A DNA stretch of 64,000 nucleotides. Source: Scleromitrula shiraiana. Taxonomy: Eukaryota > Ascomycota > Leotiomycetes > Helotiales > Sclerotiniaceae. The DNA is taken from NCBI GenBank assembly GCA_028455995.1, contig JABELC010000001.1, forward strand, positions 2,220,501 to 2,284,500, in the 5' to 3' direction. The notes under the pieces are model-generated. The model searched no databases and was not told the origin of the DNA. It was given only the letters and a program-made list of their open reading frames with translations. A program made the position numbers and the translations under genes. Shown here in pieces: positions 1 through 10,893 of this stretch. The first letter of the stretch is position 1. Each line of letters opens with the position of its first letter.

Positions 1-225
1 CTACACCGACACCAGCCCCGATGGAGGTGGAGAATTTCGAATGGAATCTATTGGTGTTTTCTGAGAGGGGTCACGGTTGAATGAGGAAGAGGGTCCTGCG
101 GATTCTTGTGAGGTGGAGGAGGGTGAAGTGGAGGGAGCAGCAGTCATAGACGAGAATACTTTAGCGTTGATATTAAATCCGTTGACGTGTTGTCCATGAA
201 CAAGAAATGTATCGCTAATTTCCAT
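1..225 (-). CDS. N-terminal part of an unrecognised protein, cut by the window edge
   Basis: An open frame starts with ATG at 225 on the minus strand and runs off the left edge, giving 74 residues. The piece is rich in Ser, Pro and Thr (for example SSTSQESAGPSSS), which suggests a disordered N-terminus. No domain is visible and the function is not recognised. An AT-rich microsatellite lies directly upstream of the start. It could also be a chance frame; only the neighbouring sequence would decide. The missing remainder lies outside the window. Confidence 0.45.
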   Translation of the reverse strand: MEISDTFLVHGQHVNGFNINAKVFSSMTAAPSTSPSSTSQESAGPSSSFNRDPSQKTPIDSIRNSPPPSGLVSV

Positions 226-243
226 ACTAGTAGTTGGTTGGTA

Positions 244-277
<34 letters not shown>

Positions 278-1975
278 TTTAAAAAAAATTAAATTTTTCC
301 GAGTCATTTAATAATATTTTTTATCGTTTATAAATACTTATTAATTAAAAATTTATTTAGATTTTATAAGTGTTTAATAATCAATTATAAAATAACTCGA
401 AATCGTATTATTAATGATTATATAATACTAGTAAATACTACTAGTAAATAATAATTATTAGTTATTCGCTATTACTATGATATAAAAAGTTGAATATTGG
501 ATTTGAACATAATTGTGACATGGGGAAGGATCTGTAACAAAGCCTGCTCAAGATAGAATACTAACGTAAATAATATAGGGCTGAAATAACAAAAGGCACA
601 GTGATACAGGACACCTTGCTGTTAACATATATAAGCAACTTTGCAAATATTTAAACCTCGGATAGGAACACTGATACATAGCTTCACAAAATCCTATCAA
701 TGTGACCCAGAGTTCAACAAATGTCATCTACAATCCTCCATCTCAAACTTTGCAAGAATGGAAATTTGAGACCATGAACCTTCACTCTCAGCGAGACTGC
801 TACTTATCGAACTCCAGGGTACAGTATATGATGAATGAATGTTGAAAAAAGTAATGATTGAGCACGCTCACTTGAGACTATCAGACTTATTCATTTCAAT
901 CAATAACAAAATCAATCTCAACATGGCTGAGAAGAAATTCTGAAGATAAGGAAGAAAAGACCCCCCTTTCTATTGTATCTGATATTTATAACCCAAATAG
1001 ATTTAAGCATACATATTAAGCTTATTCCAACCAACATATGAGATCTGCGTGACGATTCGCCAAAGGAGAATAAACTATCGAACTATCAATTAATTTCCAT
1101 GCGCTGAAGATTCGTAAACCGTGACTCCATGCATGCTATGCTTCTCAGTGTAACATTCATGGCCAATCTTATCCGAAGTTCCAGGGGCGCTTACCCGATG
1201 GTTCAATCATAACTGAAATAATGAGGTTTCTTAACCAGGAAACATCGGATGAGGGAACTATTGAGAAAGAACTAATCGAGCAGGCACTCAACTTCTCTCC
1301 TCATTTTTAAGATATATTATTATTTTCTTTCTCAAAATATAGAGAATACAAAGCAAAACACACTCAAGCAATCCCAAGACTTTATATACCCACCATCCAC
1401 ATACGTACATTCCCCTCGCCACCAACATATAAGCGCCCCTCTTACATAAAACCCAACATAAGCGACCGAGCTCTGTCCATTGCCGCGCATCTACCTACTT
1501 GGACGTTATCGATCTCATGGGTAGACCTGGCATGTATACTTGAAATGGGATGATGAGTACGTGAAGTATGGCTGTGCTTGCAGATACTATGTAAGGAGAA
1601 GATTGATTGAATGAATTGAATGATGGCGGAGTAGCTTTCAGTGGTGATTTATTTTTAGGTGTGCGGGTAGATGTGCAACATTGGCCGGAGGAGGGTTGGT
1701 CGGTATCCATTCATGTGTACGTGTTATTCATAGATATGATAGTGATGAGAAGTATAGTGATGAGAAATACTTAGAAAGAAAAGGGGGTATTATCATTACA
1801 ATTAATTATATCCATCGATACCTAATCATATGATTCTTGGATCGGGATAGCTATTGATTGCTACTCAGCAATTTTGGACGAAGAAAAATTTGGAGGTAAA
1901 TAGGTAGGTAAGAATCCATCTTCTATCTACTACCCATCTCATCCCATTCCCATCATAATGTATTAAATCCATCCA
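226..1975. other. Gene-free stretch, AT-rich
   Basis: This 1.75 kb between the partial gene and the Rab gene holds an (ATT)n microsatellite at about 242-276, followed by very AT-rich DNA to about 480. A 71-residue minus-strand frame at 1495-1710 has no recognisable motif and I do not call it. No RNA gene was seen. Confidence 0.6.
242..276. repeat. (ATT)n microsatellite
   Basis: A run of about 11-12 uninterrupted ATT triplets is directly visible, followed by a T-rich then A-rich tract. It sits just upstream of the partial minus-strand gene, so it may lie in its promoter or 5' leader. Confidence 0.9.
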
Positions 1976-3081
1976 TCAACAACATCCACCCCTCCGCCTC
2001 CTATTCCCCGTAAGAGTAAAAACCTCCTCCCACTCCCTCATACCACCCAATCCCCAACTCTGGCCCCCACCTCTCTTCCCCTTCCTCCTCCTCCTCGAAC
2101 TCCCATCTTCAACCGTCATACCACTCTTAATACTCGCCCCATCACTAGCCCCCGTATCCCACCTCCCTCCATCCCCATATTGAATCCCACTCATCGGATC
2201 ATCCGGATCAATTTCCCCCAACTCAATCTTCGTCAAAATCATCCTCGCAAGCCGATTAAACACCTCCTCGACATTCTCCCCCGATAACGCAGATACCTCC
2301 ACCGAAACCGGTATATTTGCCGAACTAGCCCATCTAGACGCTTCCTCCGCGCTAACCTCCCTCCCATCCGGCGCAACCGTAGCTTTTAACTGCGATCCTA
2401 TACCTGTATAACCCCCAGAATTCGAAGTAGCCGACCCCCCCGCCGAGAACGGATGTGAGGAATTCTTGCTATTGATACTAGATGGTGTGGTAGGCGGCAC
2501 AGAGGTATCTATCAACGCCGGATTGGAATCCGCCAAATCCACCTTATTACCTACTAGCAGTAGTGTAAGATCGGGCGAAGCTAGGGCTCGCGCATCGTTG
2601 AGGAAGGTGGGGAGTCCGGAGAAGGTATTATGAGCTGTGATATCGTAGACGAGGACTGCGCCGGCGGCACCACGGTAGTAGGATCGTGAGACTGAGCGAA
2701 ATCGTTCTGTGCCTGCTGTATCCCATAGCTTTGAGGGGCGATGATTAGTTATTTGTGAGAGGGGAGGAGGGGAGGGACTGGAAGGCATACTTGGAGTTTG
2801 ATGCGTTTTCGGCGTGCTCCACTACCAACTTTTATGATCTTACTTGCGAATTCAACACCTATAGTTTGAGAAGATAATATCCTCCATTCATCCTTGACAA
2901 ATCGGTGTAATAGACACGATCTGTGTAACCATCAATATTGTATATTTTTGCGAATGGTATCATCCCACTCATCAAATGAAATATGAACCAAAGAAATTAC
3001 ATACTTGCCGCTTCCACTTGGGCCTAAGAGTATAATCTTGGCCAGATAATCATACATGCTACCCAATTCCTGAGAATCCAT
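1976..3081 (-). CDS. Rab4-type small GTPase with an extended internal loop
   Basis: Rab GTPases cycle between GDP and GTP to direct vesicle traffic; Rab4 family members act in endosomal recycling. Three exons fit (3081-3005, 2920-2791, 2728-1976) and give 319 residues. Visible motifs are the P-loop GPSGSGKS (about 20-27), IGVEF in the effector region, WDTAGTERF (71-79), NKVD (130-133) and SAL (215-217). The C-terminus ends in RRRRGGCC, a double-cysteine geranylgeranylation signal. Usual length is about 215 residues. The excess comes from a Ser/Gly/Thr-rich insertion of roughly 55 residues after NKVDL and a basic, Gly-rich tail. The start at 3081 is the first in-frame ATG; an internal Met lies eight codons later (3057). 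The gene is divergent from the dehydrogenase at 3604. The Rab4 assignment rests on the YDITAHNTF and VEVSALSGENVEEVF style and is likely, not certain. Confidence 0.9.
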
Positions 3082-3603
3082 TATTAGTAAATGATACTTT
3101 TTTCAATTCTGTTTGTTTGTTCCGTCTCTTTATTTTCTCCCTCCTTCTTTTGACCTGTCAGAACACCGTTGGGTAAACAAACCTGATCTCGAGTTGTACT
3201 ACCAGACTCGTCACTTGCGGCGGATAACCGCCTTGGTCGCACCATCTTGTAGTATAATTCTTTCCTGTTGTGTAAGGAGACACAGAATGTATTTAGAAGT
3301 AGTTTTTCTTTTCGAGAATTTGGTAAAGTTTGTTGTAGTTGTATTGTGCTTTGATATTTTTGAACTTCTAATCTCAATATCCCTACAAACTTCTGTGACA
3401 TCAAATCATTGTCATACATGTCTTATCGGATCGGTGTTTGACCAATAGATTTGCCGACACTGGTACTAGCTCTAATTTGGAATTCCTATTGCAACATGAG
3501 GAAGGGATGCCGAGGCATGTGATGCTAGAAACACTCACACAGAACAATGTGAATCTTCAAGTAGAGGATATACAGAACTCGAAATAGCTAACTAATTATC
3601 ACT
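3082..3603. promoter_or_regulatory. Divergent intergenic region, Rab gene / dehydrogenase
   Basis: About 520 bp separates two genes that point away from each other, so both promoters probably lie here. Overlapping 111-residue frames exist on both strands (3084-3419 minus, 3113-3448 plus). Neither shows a domain and they are mutual shadows, so I do not call them. No specific binding site was identified. Confidence 0.5.
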
Positions 3604-5096
3604 ATGAAGATAGAAGGAAGAACATTTATTATATCCGGAGGGTTTGTAAATCACCAATTGAACTGAAAAATATTCTCACTAACAAATCATATAGAGCTTC
3701 TGGTCTAGGTCGAGCATGCGTAGTAGATATCTCCCAAGCAGGTGGATATGCCGCGATTCTAGACATGGATGAAGAACTAGGCGAGGAACTAATTAAGGAA
3801 ATTGGAAATGAAAGAGTTAGATTTTTTCATACTGATGTACTTGAGACCAAGAGTATTGCGAATGCCGTTAAGGGTTCTTTAGAATGGGTTAGGGAAACTG
3901 GAAAGGAAGTTGGCGGGGTTATTACTGCGGCTGGTGTGTCTATTCCTGCTTCGGTATGTAATGGAGTGTTGCTTTTATATTATGTTATGTTTTGTTTAAT
4001 GGGTGTTTCCATTGGGGTATAGGAGGATTAGTTGTTTTACTTGGATATAGGAGTTCGATATCCCCTGAGATCTTTAAGGACAGAAGCAGAAGTCTGTCTT
4101 AAAACCTATTTCTCAATGTTTTCTATCCCTTCTCTTTTCCATCACCTAACAATACCCAACCATCCACCACCCACCAAAACCCATCCATTCCCCCTCCCTT
4201 CCCTCCATCCCACACAAACACCACCTACCGCCCACCCACTAATCCCACCCTCTTCTCCCCAACCAGATCCTCACCCGCTCCCTAACCCCATTCTCCCTCT
4301 CCGACTTCGACTTCACAATCTCCGTCAACCTCCGCGGAACCATCGATCTAATCCGCCAATGTCTCCCCCACATGGCATCTACCACCCCCAGCTCCCCAGA
4401 CAACGAACGAGGTATTATTATTATGGTATCGTCGTCTGCTGCTTTTGATGGGCAGCCCGGTCAAGGTATTTGTTTTCTTCTCTTTCCCCTCTTCCTCTTC
4501 CTTTGCCCCCTTTCCCTTCTCTTCCCTTCCCTTCCCTTCCCCTCATTACCCCTTCTCCACCACCCCCTCCCCAACATCCACAAACCAAAGCAAACCAAAC
4601 CCAACTAACCACCAAAAAAAAGTCGCCTACTCGGCCTCCAAAGGCGCCCTAACCAGCCTCACGCTGCCTCTAACCCGCGATCTCGCCCGCCACGGCATAA
4701 GAGTCGTCACGATCGCGCCCAGTCTCTTCGAATCAAAGATGTCTTCTATGCTGAGTGAGAAGGCGAGGAAGAGTTTGGTGGGGGTTATGGAATTTCCCGG
4801 TTAGTTTTCGCGTTTGGCACTTTTAGTTTTGGAATCTCGTTTCGGCTTTTGGTTCTTGCATAATGTTATGGTTTTGCTTCTCTTTCGCCCTTTACTTCGT
4901 GGACATGGGGAGTGAGAGGGAGAGAGTTGGGGAACAGAGATCAGAGAATAGATGAACTGACTAACTGATGAAATTAGTACGACCGGGTAAACCGGAGGAA
5001 TTCGCACAATTAGTCAAGCATAGTATCGAGAACGTTATGTTGAATGGGGTAGTGTTGAGGTTAGATGGGGGGATGAGGATGCCTAGTAAATTGTAA
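3604..5096 (+). CDS. Short-chain dehydrogenase, 3-hydroxyacyl-CoA dehydrogenase type-2 (HSD17B10)-like
   Basis: This family oxidises 3-hydroxyacyl-CoA or 2-methyl-3-hydroxybutyryl-CoA with NAD+, usually in mitochondria, during isoleucine and branched fatty acid breakdown. Five exons join in frame (3604-3641, 3695-3953, 4267-4465, 4623-4799, 4978-5096) to give 263 residues, the usual length. The cofactor motif SGGASGLG is at 11-18 (Ser replaces the usual Thr), the AAG motif follows, the catalytic Ser lies in MVSSSAAF (about 154-156) and the YxxxK pair is Y168/K172 (YSASKGA). The C-terminal half (FDGQPGQ...YSASKGALTSLTL, GIRVVTIAPSLF, LNGVVLRLDGGMRM) follows the HSD17B10 pattern closely. The first donor GTTTGT is less common but gives the only in-frame join. 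Intron 2 is long (313 nt) and intron 3 is a pyrimidine tract. No mitochondrial targeting sequence is obvious. Confidence 0.9.
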
Positions 5097-5814
5097 TGTA
5101 ATATAATGAACTATGATGAACTATGATGTAGTATGATAATGTGATATGATATAAACGGATATTGGAATAGGGATAGGAAAGGTAAAAAGAAATAATGATA
5201 TGAATTGCTAATATTTATTTTTCTGATTCCATATATGTTTTCTTCCGGTTTTCTAATGAATGAATGAAAAGCTTCCACATAATAGTTACTAATCACTATT
5301 GAAAAAAATAAACAGAAGAAAATAAGAGTAACATAGCACGAAGAATCCAATGTCAAAAGAAAGTGGTATCATTCATTAACTAAATCACTAAAAAGAAACT
5401 ATGTAAAAGACCGGGGGGTATTCCTGCCAAAAGAAAAAAACCGATACCCTAAACCTATTCATCCTTTTATCCATCCATCATGCAAACATATTTAAAAGAA
5501 GAATTGAAACCCCTTCGCATTATGAAGTTAAGGTATCAAAATACCTCAATCCATTCCATTCAATTCAATCCATCATCAGAAACCATAAACCATCGTTGAC
5601 CCAAACGCATTATTCGATAGCAGGACGAATGTCAAAGTACAACTGCCGAGAAAAGTGTATTGCCACTTTGCCACATCGAGAGTAATCGATTGATTGATTT
5701 AAAGATCAAAAATCAAACAATCTTTCGAATAGAAAATCAAGTAGACCAAGCTACAACAAGCAAACTCATCGTTAGTCAAATTTCTTTATCGAATATTTTT
5801 CTGGGAAAAAAAAT
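5097..5814. other. Convergent 3'-3' intergenic region
   Basis: This 718 bp lies between the stop codons of the dehydrogenase (+) and the stomatin gene (-), so it should hold both 3' UTRs and terminators. It is AT-rich with no credible gene; the 81-residue minus frame at 5111-5356 is low-complexity. Confidence 0.55.
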
Positions 5815-7102
5815 TTAAATATTCTCGACGACGTGAGCATTGATAGCTCGTTGAAAACCGGAATCCTGACCTCCAAAGTCACTGTTATCAAACCTGGCTG
5901 CCGCATTCGAGCCACCATGTTCACCTGATCCTGAAGCAGATCCTTCGCCAATCGCCGCTTGCATGGCACTTCCCATGCTTGATGCACCGGGTAGGAAGAT
6001 AACTTTGCTGTTTGCTGATTTGGCCATGGCTTGCATTGCTTCGAGATATCTGATTTGCATGGCGGGAGCACTTGATAAGATATCAGCGGCTTGGCGCATA
6101 AGTTTTGCGGATTCGACTTCGGCGCGAGCAGCGATGACTTTGGATTCTCCGATACGTTTGGATTGTGCGGCCATGGAGAGGGAATCTTGAAGTTCGGTGC
6201 TGAAGATGATATCTTTGATGAGCATGCTCTCGACTCGGACACCCCATCCTGAGGCCACATCTTCGATGATTTCTTCGATTGATTGGGCGACTTCTTCACG
6301 GCGTTCAATTACATCTTGGAGAACGCGTGCACCAACTACATGACGGAGAGTGGTTTGTGTACGTTCAACAAGTGCCTGGCGTACGTTAGAGATACCGAAT
6401 GCTGCCTTATGAGGTGAGGTAATATGGTAATAAATGACGGAGGTCAAATGAAGAGTAACATTGTCTTTCGTCATGCAGACTTGTTTAGGAACCTCTGTAG
6501 ATAAATTGAATTAGTAGCGAACTTTTGAGAATATGTATTCATATCCACATACCAACGATTTGAATCTTGACATCAACTTGGATAAGTCGTTCACTAAGAG
6601 GATTGATCTTTACAAGACCAGGATCGACAGCACGATAGAAACGACCGAATTTTGTAACAAGACCAACATTTCCCTGTGAAACTGGCTTATATGGATTTGG
6701 GCAAATAACGCAACAAGGGATAGCACCCATAGTACCAATACATGAACCTAAAGTATTGACTATATGCGAAAAAGAGATTAGTTATTATTCAACGTTCAAG
6801 AAGCTATCTAGCTATTTAGAAACCCTAAGAAAGAGAACTAGAAAAAAAAACTTACTCATGCTTCCATACCATCCATGTGCACTTTGATCATCACCATGTA
6901 AAGTTTGAGCATACGATGGCTGAAGATCTTCTCTTCTGGGTGGCTCAACATGTACCAAAGGATTTTCATTGCGACCTAGACCACCTTGTGTAGAACGATA
7001 TCCGCCATTTTGATGTGATGATGAACCACCTGCGGAGGTGGGTGAAAAAGGTTTATGTTGAGCGTCGTCGTTCATGGTGCTTTTATCGTAACTCGAAGAC
7101 AT
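5815..7102 (-). CDS. Stomatin-like protein (SPFH/Band 7 family)
   Basis: Stomatins are membrane-associated scaffolds that oligomerise in cholesterol- or cardiolipin-rich membranes and modulate channels and proteases. Three exons (7102-6856, 6759-6553, 6494-5815) give 377 residues. An N-terminal disordered stretch of about 80 residues precedes a short hydrophobic Cys-containing segment (IGTMGAIPCCVICPNPYK). The Band 7 domain follows: VSQGNVGLVTKFGRFYRAVD, ERLIQVDVKIQ, TKDNVTLHLTSVIYYHI, ALVERTQTTLRHVVGAR and GWGVRVESMLIKDI. A helical AARAEVESAKLMRQAADIL region and the LEAMQAMAKSANSKVIFLP oligomerisation signature come next. The C-terminus is Gly/Ser-rich. Fungi often carry a plasma-membrane and a mitochondrial type; the extended N-terminus without a clear presequence leaves the location open. 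The start is the first ATG of the frame. Confidence 0.93.
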
Positions 7103-7400
7103 ATTATTGAATTCGGTTTAATGTGATGATGGTGGAGAGGAACCGTCTAATAATATCTTGATAGATATATATGCAAGATTAGATAGATATTTTCAGATGT
7201 GGAGGAGGAAAAGAGGAAGTCGAATAGTAAGAGAATAGATAAAAGAGTTTGTTGAGGTATGAATGTGAATGTATGAATGTATGTTTATATGTTTATATGT
7301 ATGTAGTGGATAAACTCCAAGCGGGGATATAAGATGGGGAGATGCAAGATTATGTAGTAAGAACTTCGGGCAGCTTGATGTCCAGAAGTTGCCTAGTAAT

Positions 7401-7462
<62 letters not shown>

Positions 7463-10400
7463 GCTCCAGCCCAAAAATGGAAATCTGCCCACCCAAGAGT
7501 CAAGACCGCAAGTGGCTTAACACCAAAAAACCTAATTGATAGATGCAAGGCAAAGAGAGGAGGCAAAGTAAACCAATTGCTCGTTGCGGGGATCACTTTA
7601 AGGGCTCATTCAATATGTAAGAAGCGGGATCTATTTCTTAAGATGGGTACGGATGGTTCTGTCCTAAAGACCGACCTATAGCTGACTAATCTACGCTTAG
7701 CTACAAACGGAGGTTTACTATAGTTAGTATGATAGTTGTAGTTATAGTTATATTTATAGTTGTATTTATAGTTATATTTATAAAAAAAAAATCGATAAAG
7801 TATATCAAAATTTCAACAAATTCCATAATTTATTCCTAGATTAATTACTATATAAATTAAAGATCATAACTCTTTCAATCCCTTTTATCGAATGAAAACG
7901 TCCAAAGATTGTTTTAAAACTTGCGCCTTACTTTTCTAATGGTTAGGATATCTAGGTACTAGTATATCGTGATTAAAAATTACCTAGGCGGGCTAGTAGG
8001 TATATGGATGAAGTTAACGTTGTTCTAAGGTTTAATGGAAGTTTTATTAGAATGGAACCGCGTGAACTGATATTGTGATACTTTTGCTGTATCAAATTGT
8101 GAATAGTTGGTAAGTTTTAACTAGAGTTGAAGATGAGATGTTTCTTATATTTGATTGTATTAAGTTGCTTCTCTTTTCTCTTTTCTCTTTTTTCCTTCCT
8201 TTTTTTCTTTATTTGTTGTTTCTTATACACATCTTTCAACGGGGTGCTTGCTTGGCTGGCGTACTGAATTCGAATACTGGTATCTTCTCAATTATTCATT
8301 CATTCATTGCATTTCCTTGTCCATTCGTTGATTACCATAATCGGGAATAACCAAAAGAATGCCTCGGGTTTTCCCTTACATCATCATTACAAATTCTAAT
8401 CATCATCCTTTATTTCCTCTTTCTTACGACTTTGGTTCATATTGCTGGTGTGCTGCGCCCCCATAATAACGCTCGTCATTGATGAGATGTGGAGGTTGCA
8501 TTTTCTACTCCCATCCCCCATGTGCGCTATATACAATGTTGATCCTCATGTATTACAAGGATTAGAAGTCACCAAGTACTCTCAAGGGACGATGAGATAG
8601 TTAAGCTTTTTAGTCTCGATACTATATCTCCGTCTTACTCTCTCATATCGCCCATATCAGTTATATTTCGTACTCGGTCGATATCATCATGCATCTTCTT
8701 CATGATAGAAATTCAAATCTCTCGTTCGTTACATCGTGCTCAAATCATAACAACAAACACAGCCCAAGATAATAACCCTCATAAAATTACAAATAGATTC
8801 ATTCATTCCTTCGTTCATTCAATCTGGTGACTTGTATCTCAAAAACCAGCCAAGTAATCCGGAATCACAAGAACCCGTAAAGCGCATCGCCCAGGTTCAA
8901 CCCTAAAACTAATACACCTCGCCGGGTACAATCCGATATCTGTCTTCTAGAATCCTTCTGTATTCGGATTAACTTATTTCGTGCTATTCATCATATTCAC
9001 GTAAAGATAGACATTCATCCTTATTAACGATCTACTACTGAGCCATGCTATTATAACATTGTCGCCTTTATTTCACGTACGGTAAGTCAAAGAGGAAAAG
9101 ATCCTCATTATTCGCCTCGTGATTTCTGATTCGCAAAAATTGATGTCTGAAGTTCAGCGACTACTCAGCCCTGCCAAGATTACTTATTACTTCCGCTGTG
9201 CTCGTGCGGTCGTTCCCGTGTTGGTTAGCACAGTTAGCTAGTTCTGGTCTCCACTAAGTGGGCGAATGCTGTACGGCAACTCTGGTTGGAGATAATGCGG
9301 TAATTTTTCTACCTACAATAATGCTACATCGTTTGATTTTTATGCCGGTATCTAACTCCAATTCAGAGGGCGATACCGAGATATCCCTCATTTTCTAGCT
9401 AGTAATGATAATGGATGGAATTTCTAGAATTACTACGTTAAAGAGGCGCAGCTTGCAGTCTTGCAGTAGTAACTTTCATTCCGCATCTATCTACTAGCGC
9501 TAGCATCTATTCATCCCATTCTGGGGAGGGCGGCATCAATTAATTCACTCGTTCGTTCTATTCCATGCAACTCAAAATACATATATGCAAAGAAAGATCT
9601 CATGATATGCAATTTCTTAATTCATCACTGGCGGCTATCCGTCAAATTTCCCTCAGATTAACGTCGTTGATTTATGGTGAGCGGGCGATGAATGATGAGG
9701 TCTGTCAGCTTTTAGCCGGCTGGCTGTGTTTTTTTTTGGGTGCCATTTTCTTTGGGTTGGTTGTGATGTTGCTTACATGATAGTTAGTTAATCGGGCTGG
9801 TTTGAGGTAGTACATGGAGGCATAGTATAATGTTATGATGATGAGGCTCGTGGGTGGGAGATTGAGATGTTGAGTGAGGTATTTAATGTCGCATGGTATG
9901 AATAGACAAGGTCTAGATCTATCATCATGAGATAATTGGTTGTTTTTGTGTGATGATTGCATGTCTACCTAGTACGTAGATTGGATTTGAATACATGTAT
10001 GCTTGATCGGTATAGATGGTTGTATTGATGGGGGAACTACGTGACAATAAATTTTTCGAACCGGGTGTTGATGACAGCTCATCATCACCTCGAGACTTCC
10101 AGAGCCATTTGGAGTTCCATACTTTCCCAAGAAAATGGGCGACGCATGTCTAGCCAGATCTCCCAACTAACCAGTGAAAGAGGTAATCAGAACTTCCTTT
10201 GGTGTGTTGTTTGGGGAAGAGAGCATATTGCTGGTGGTTTGAGTATATGGTGTATGAATGTAACGCAAATACAGCCGGCAAGCGGCAAGGCAACTGGTAG
10301 ATTGAGATGGATACTCCCCACAAATACCTAAAGCATGCTTGATAATCTATCATGTTTGAAAAGTATAGATTCTTAACACCTGTGATGGTTTAGTGAAAAC

Positions 10401-10893
10401 GCGGTAGATTTTTATGATAATCACATTGGAAATTAGGGGGCTCAATTAATTGCACCTCCGCTCCATGATCAATACCAGAATCGATGTTTGGAAGATGCTA
10501 CCACATGGTGTTGAAATGTTCGAGATATCAAGTTTTGAGTTCTATTACTCGAAAACTATAGTGTTGTTACCAGTAAGCAAGCTATTGAAGACTAGATAAC
10601 TGTATCGTATCAGAAAAGGCACTTTCCAATTCTGAGAATTTCGCATCACAGACATGTTTGCTCCTTCCAACAACGAGACTTCTAGGTTCAGAAATTTTCA
10701 ACAACAAAAGTATTTGGAAGTAGATTTTTGGATCTCTCATTTCTTTACTCACTTTTGCATAATTTATCTATAATCGCTACATTCTGGTTACTACCAATAA
10801 TTATTATCAAATCGATCACCAACGAATGCATAGCCATCTCTTTCAACAAACACCAATCATTAGTAAACGTCAGACCGAAACCGTTTCAACGAA
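7103..10893. other. 3.8 kb gene-free region with a trinucleotide repeat
   Basis: This stretch holds the promoter of the stomatin gene at its left end, an (AAT)n microsatellite near 7400-7460 and a low-complexity TATAGTT-type tract near 7720-7790. Several 60-100 codon frames (8138-8350, 9565-9780, 10041-10331 and their antisense partners) lack domains, good starts or splice partners. I see no gene or RNA here. Confidence 0.55.
7398..7461. repeat. (AAT)n microsatellite, about 21 units
   Basis: An uninterrupted ATA/AAT triplet run of about 64 bp is directly visible. It generates meaningless poly-Ile and poly-Tyr frames on the two strands, which should not be annotated. Confidence 0.95.

Noticed and set aside
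3084..3448. Two overlapping 111-codon frames on opposite strands
   Set aside because: They lie in the divergent promoter region, shadow each other, lack domains and have no splice partners.
7393..7596. Poly-Tyr and poly-Ile open frames on both strands
   Set aside because: They are translations of the (AAT)n microsatellite, with no flanking domain.
8881..8930. tRNA-like GGTTCAACCC segment
   Set aside because: No T-stem, anticodon arm or acceptor stem could be paired around it.
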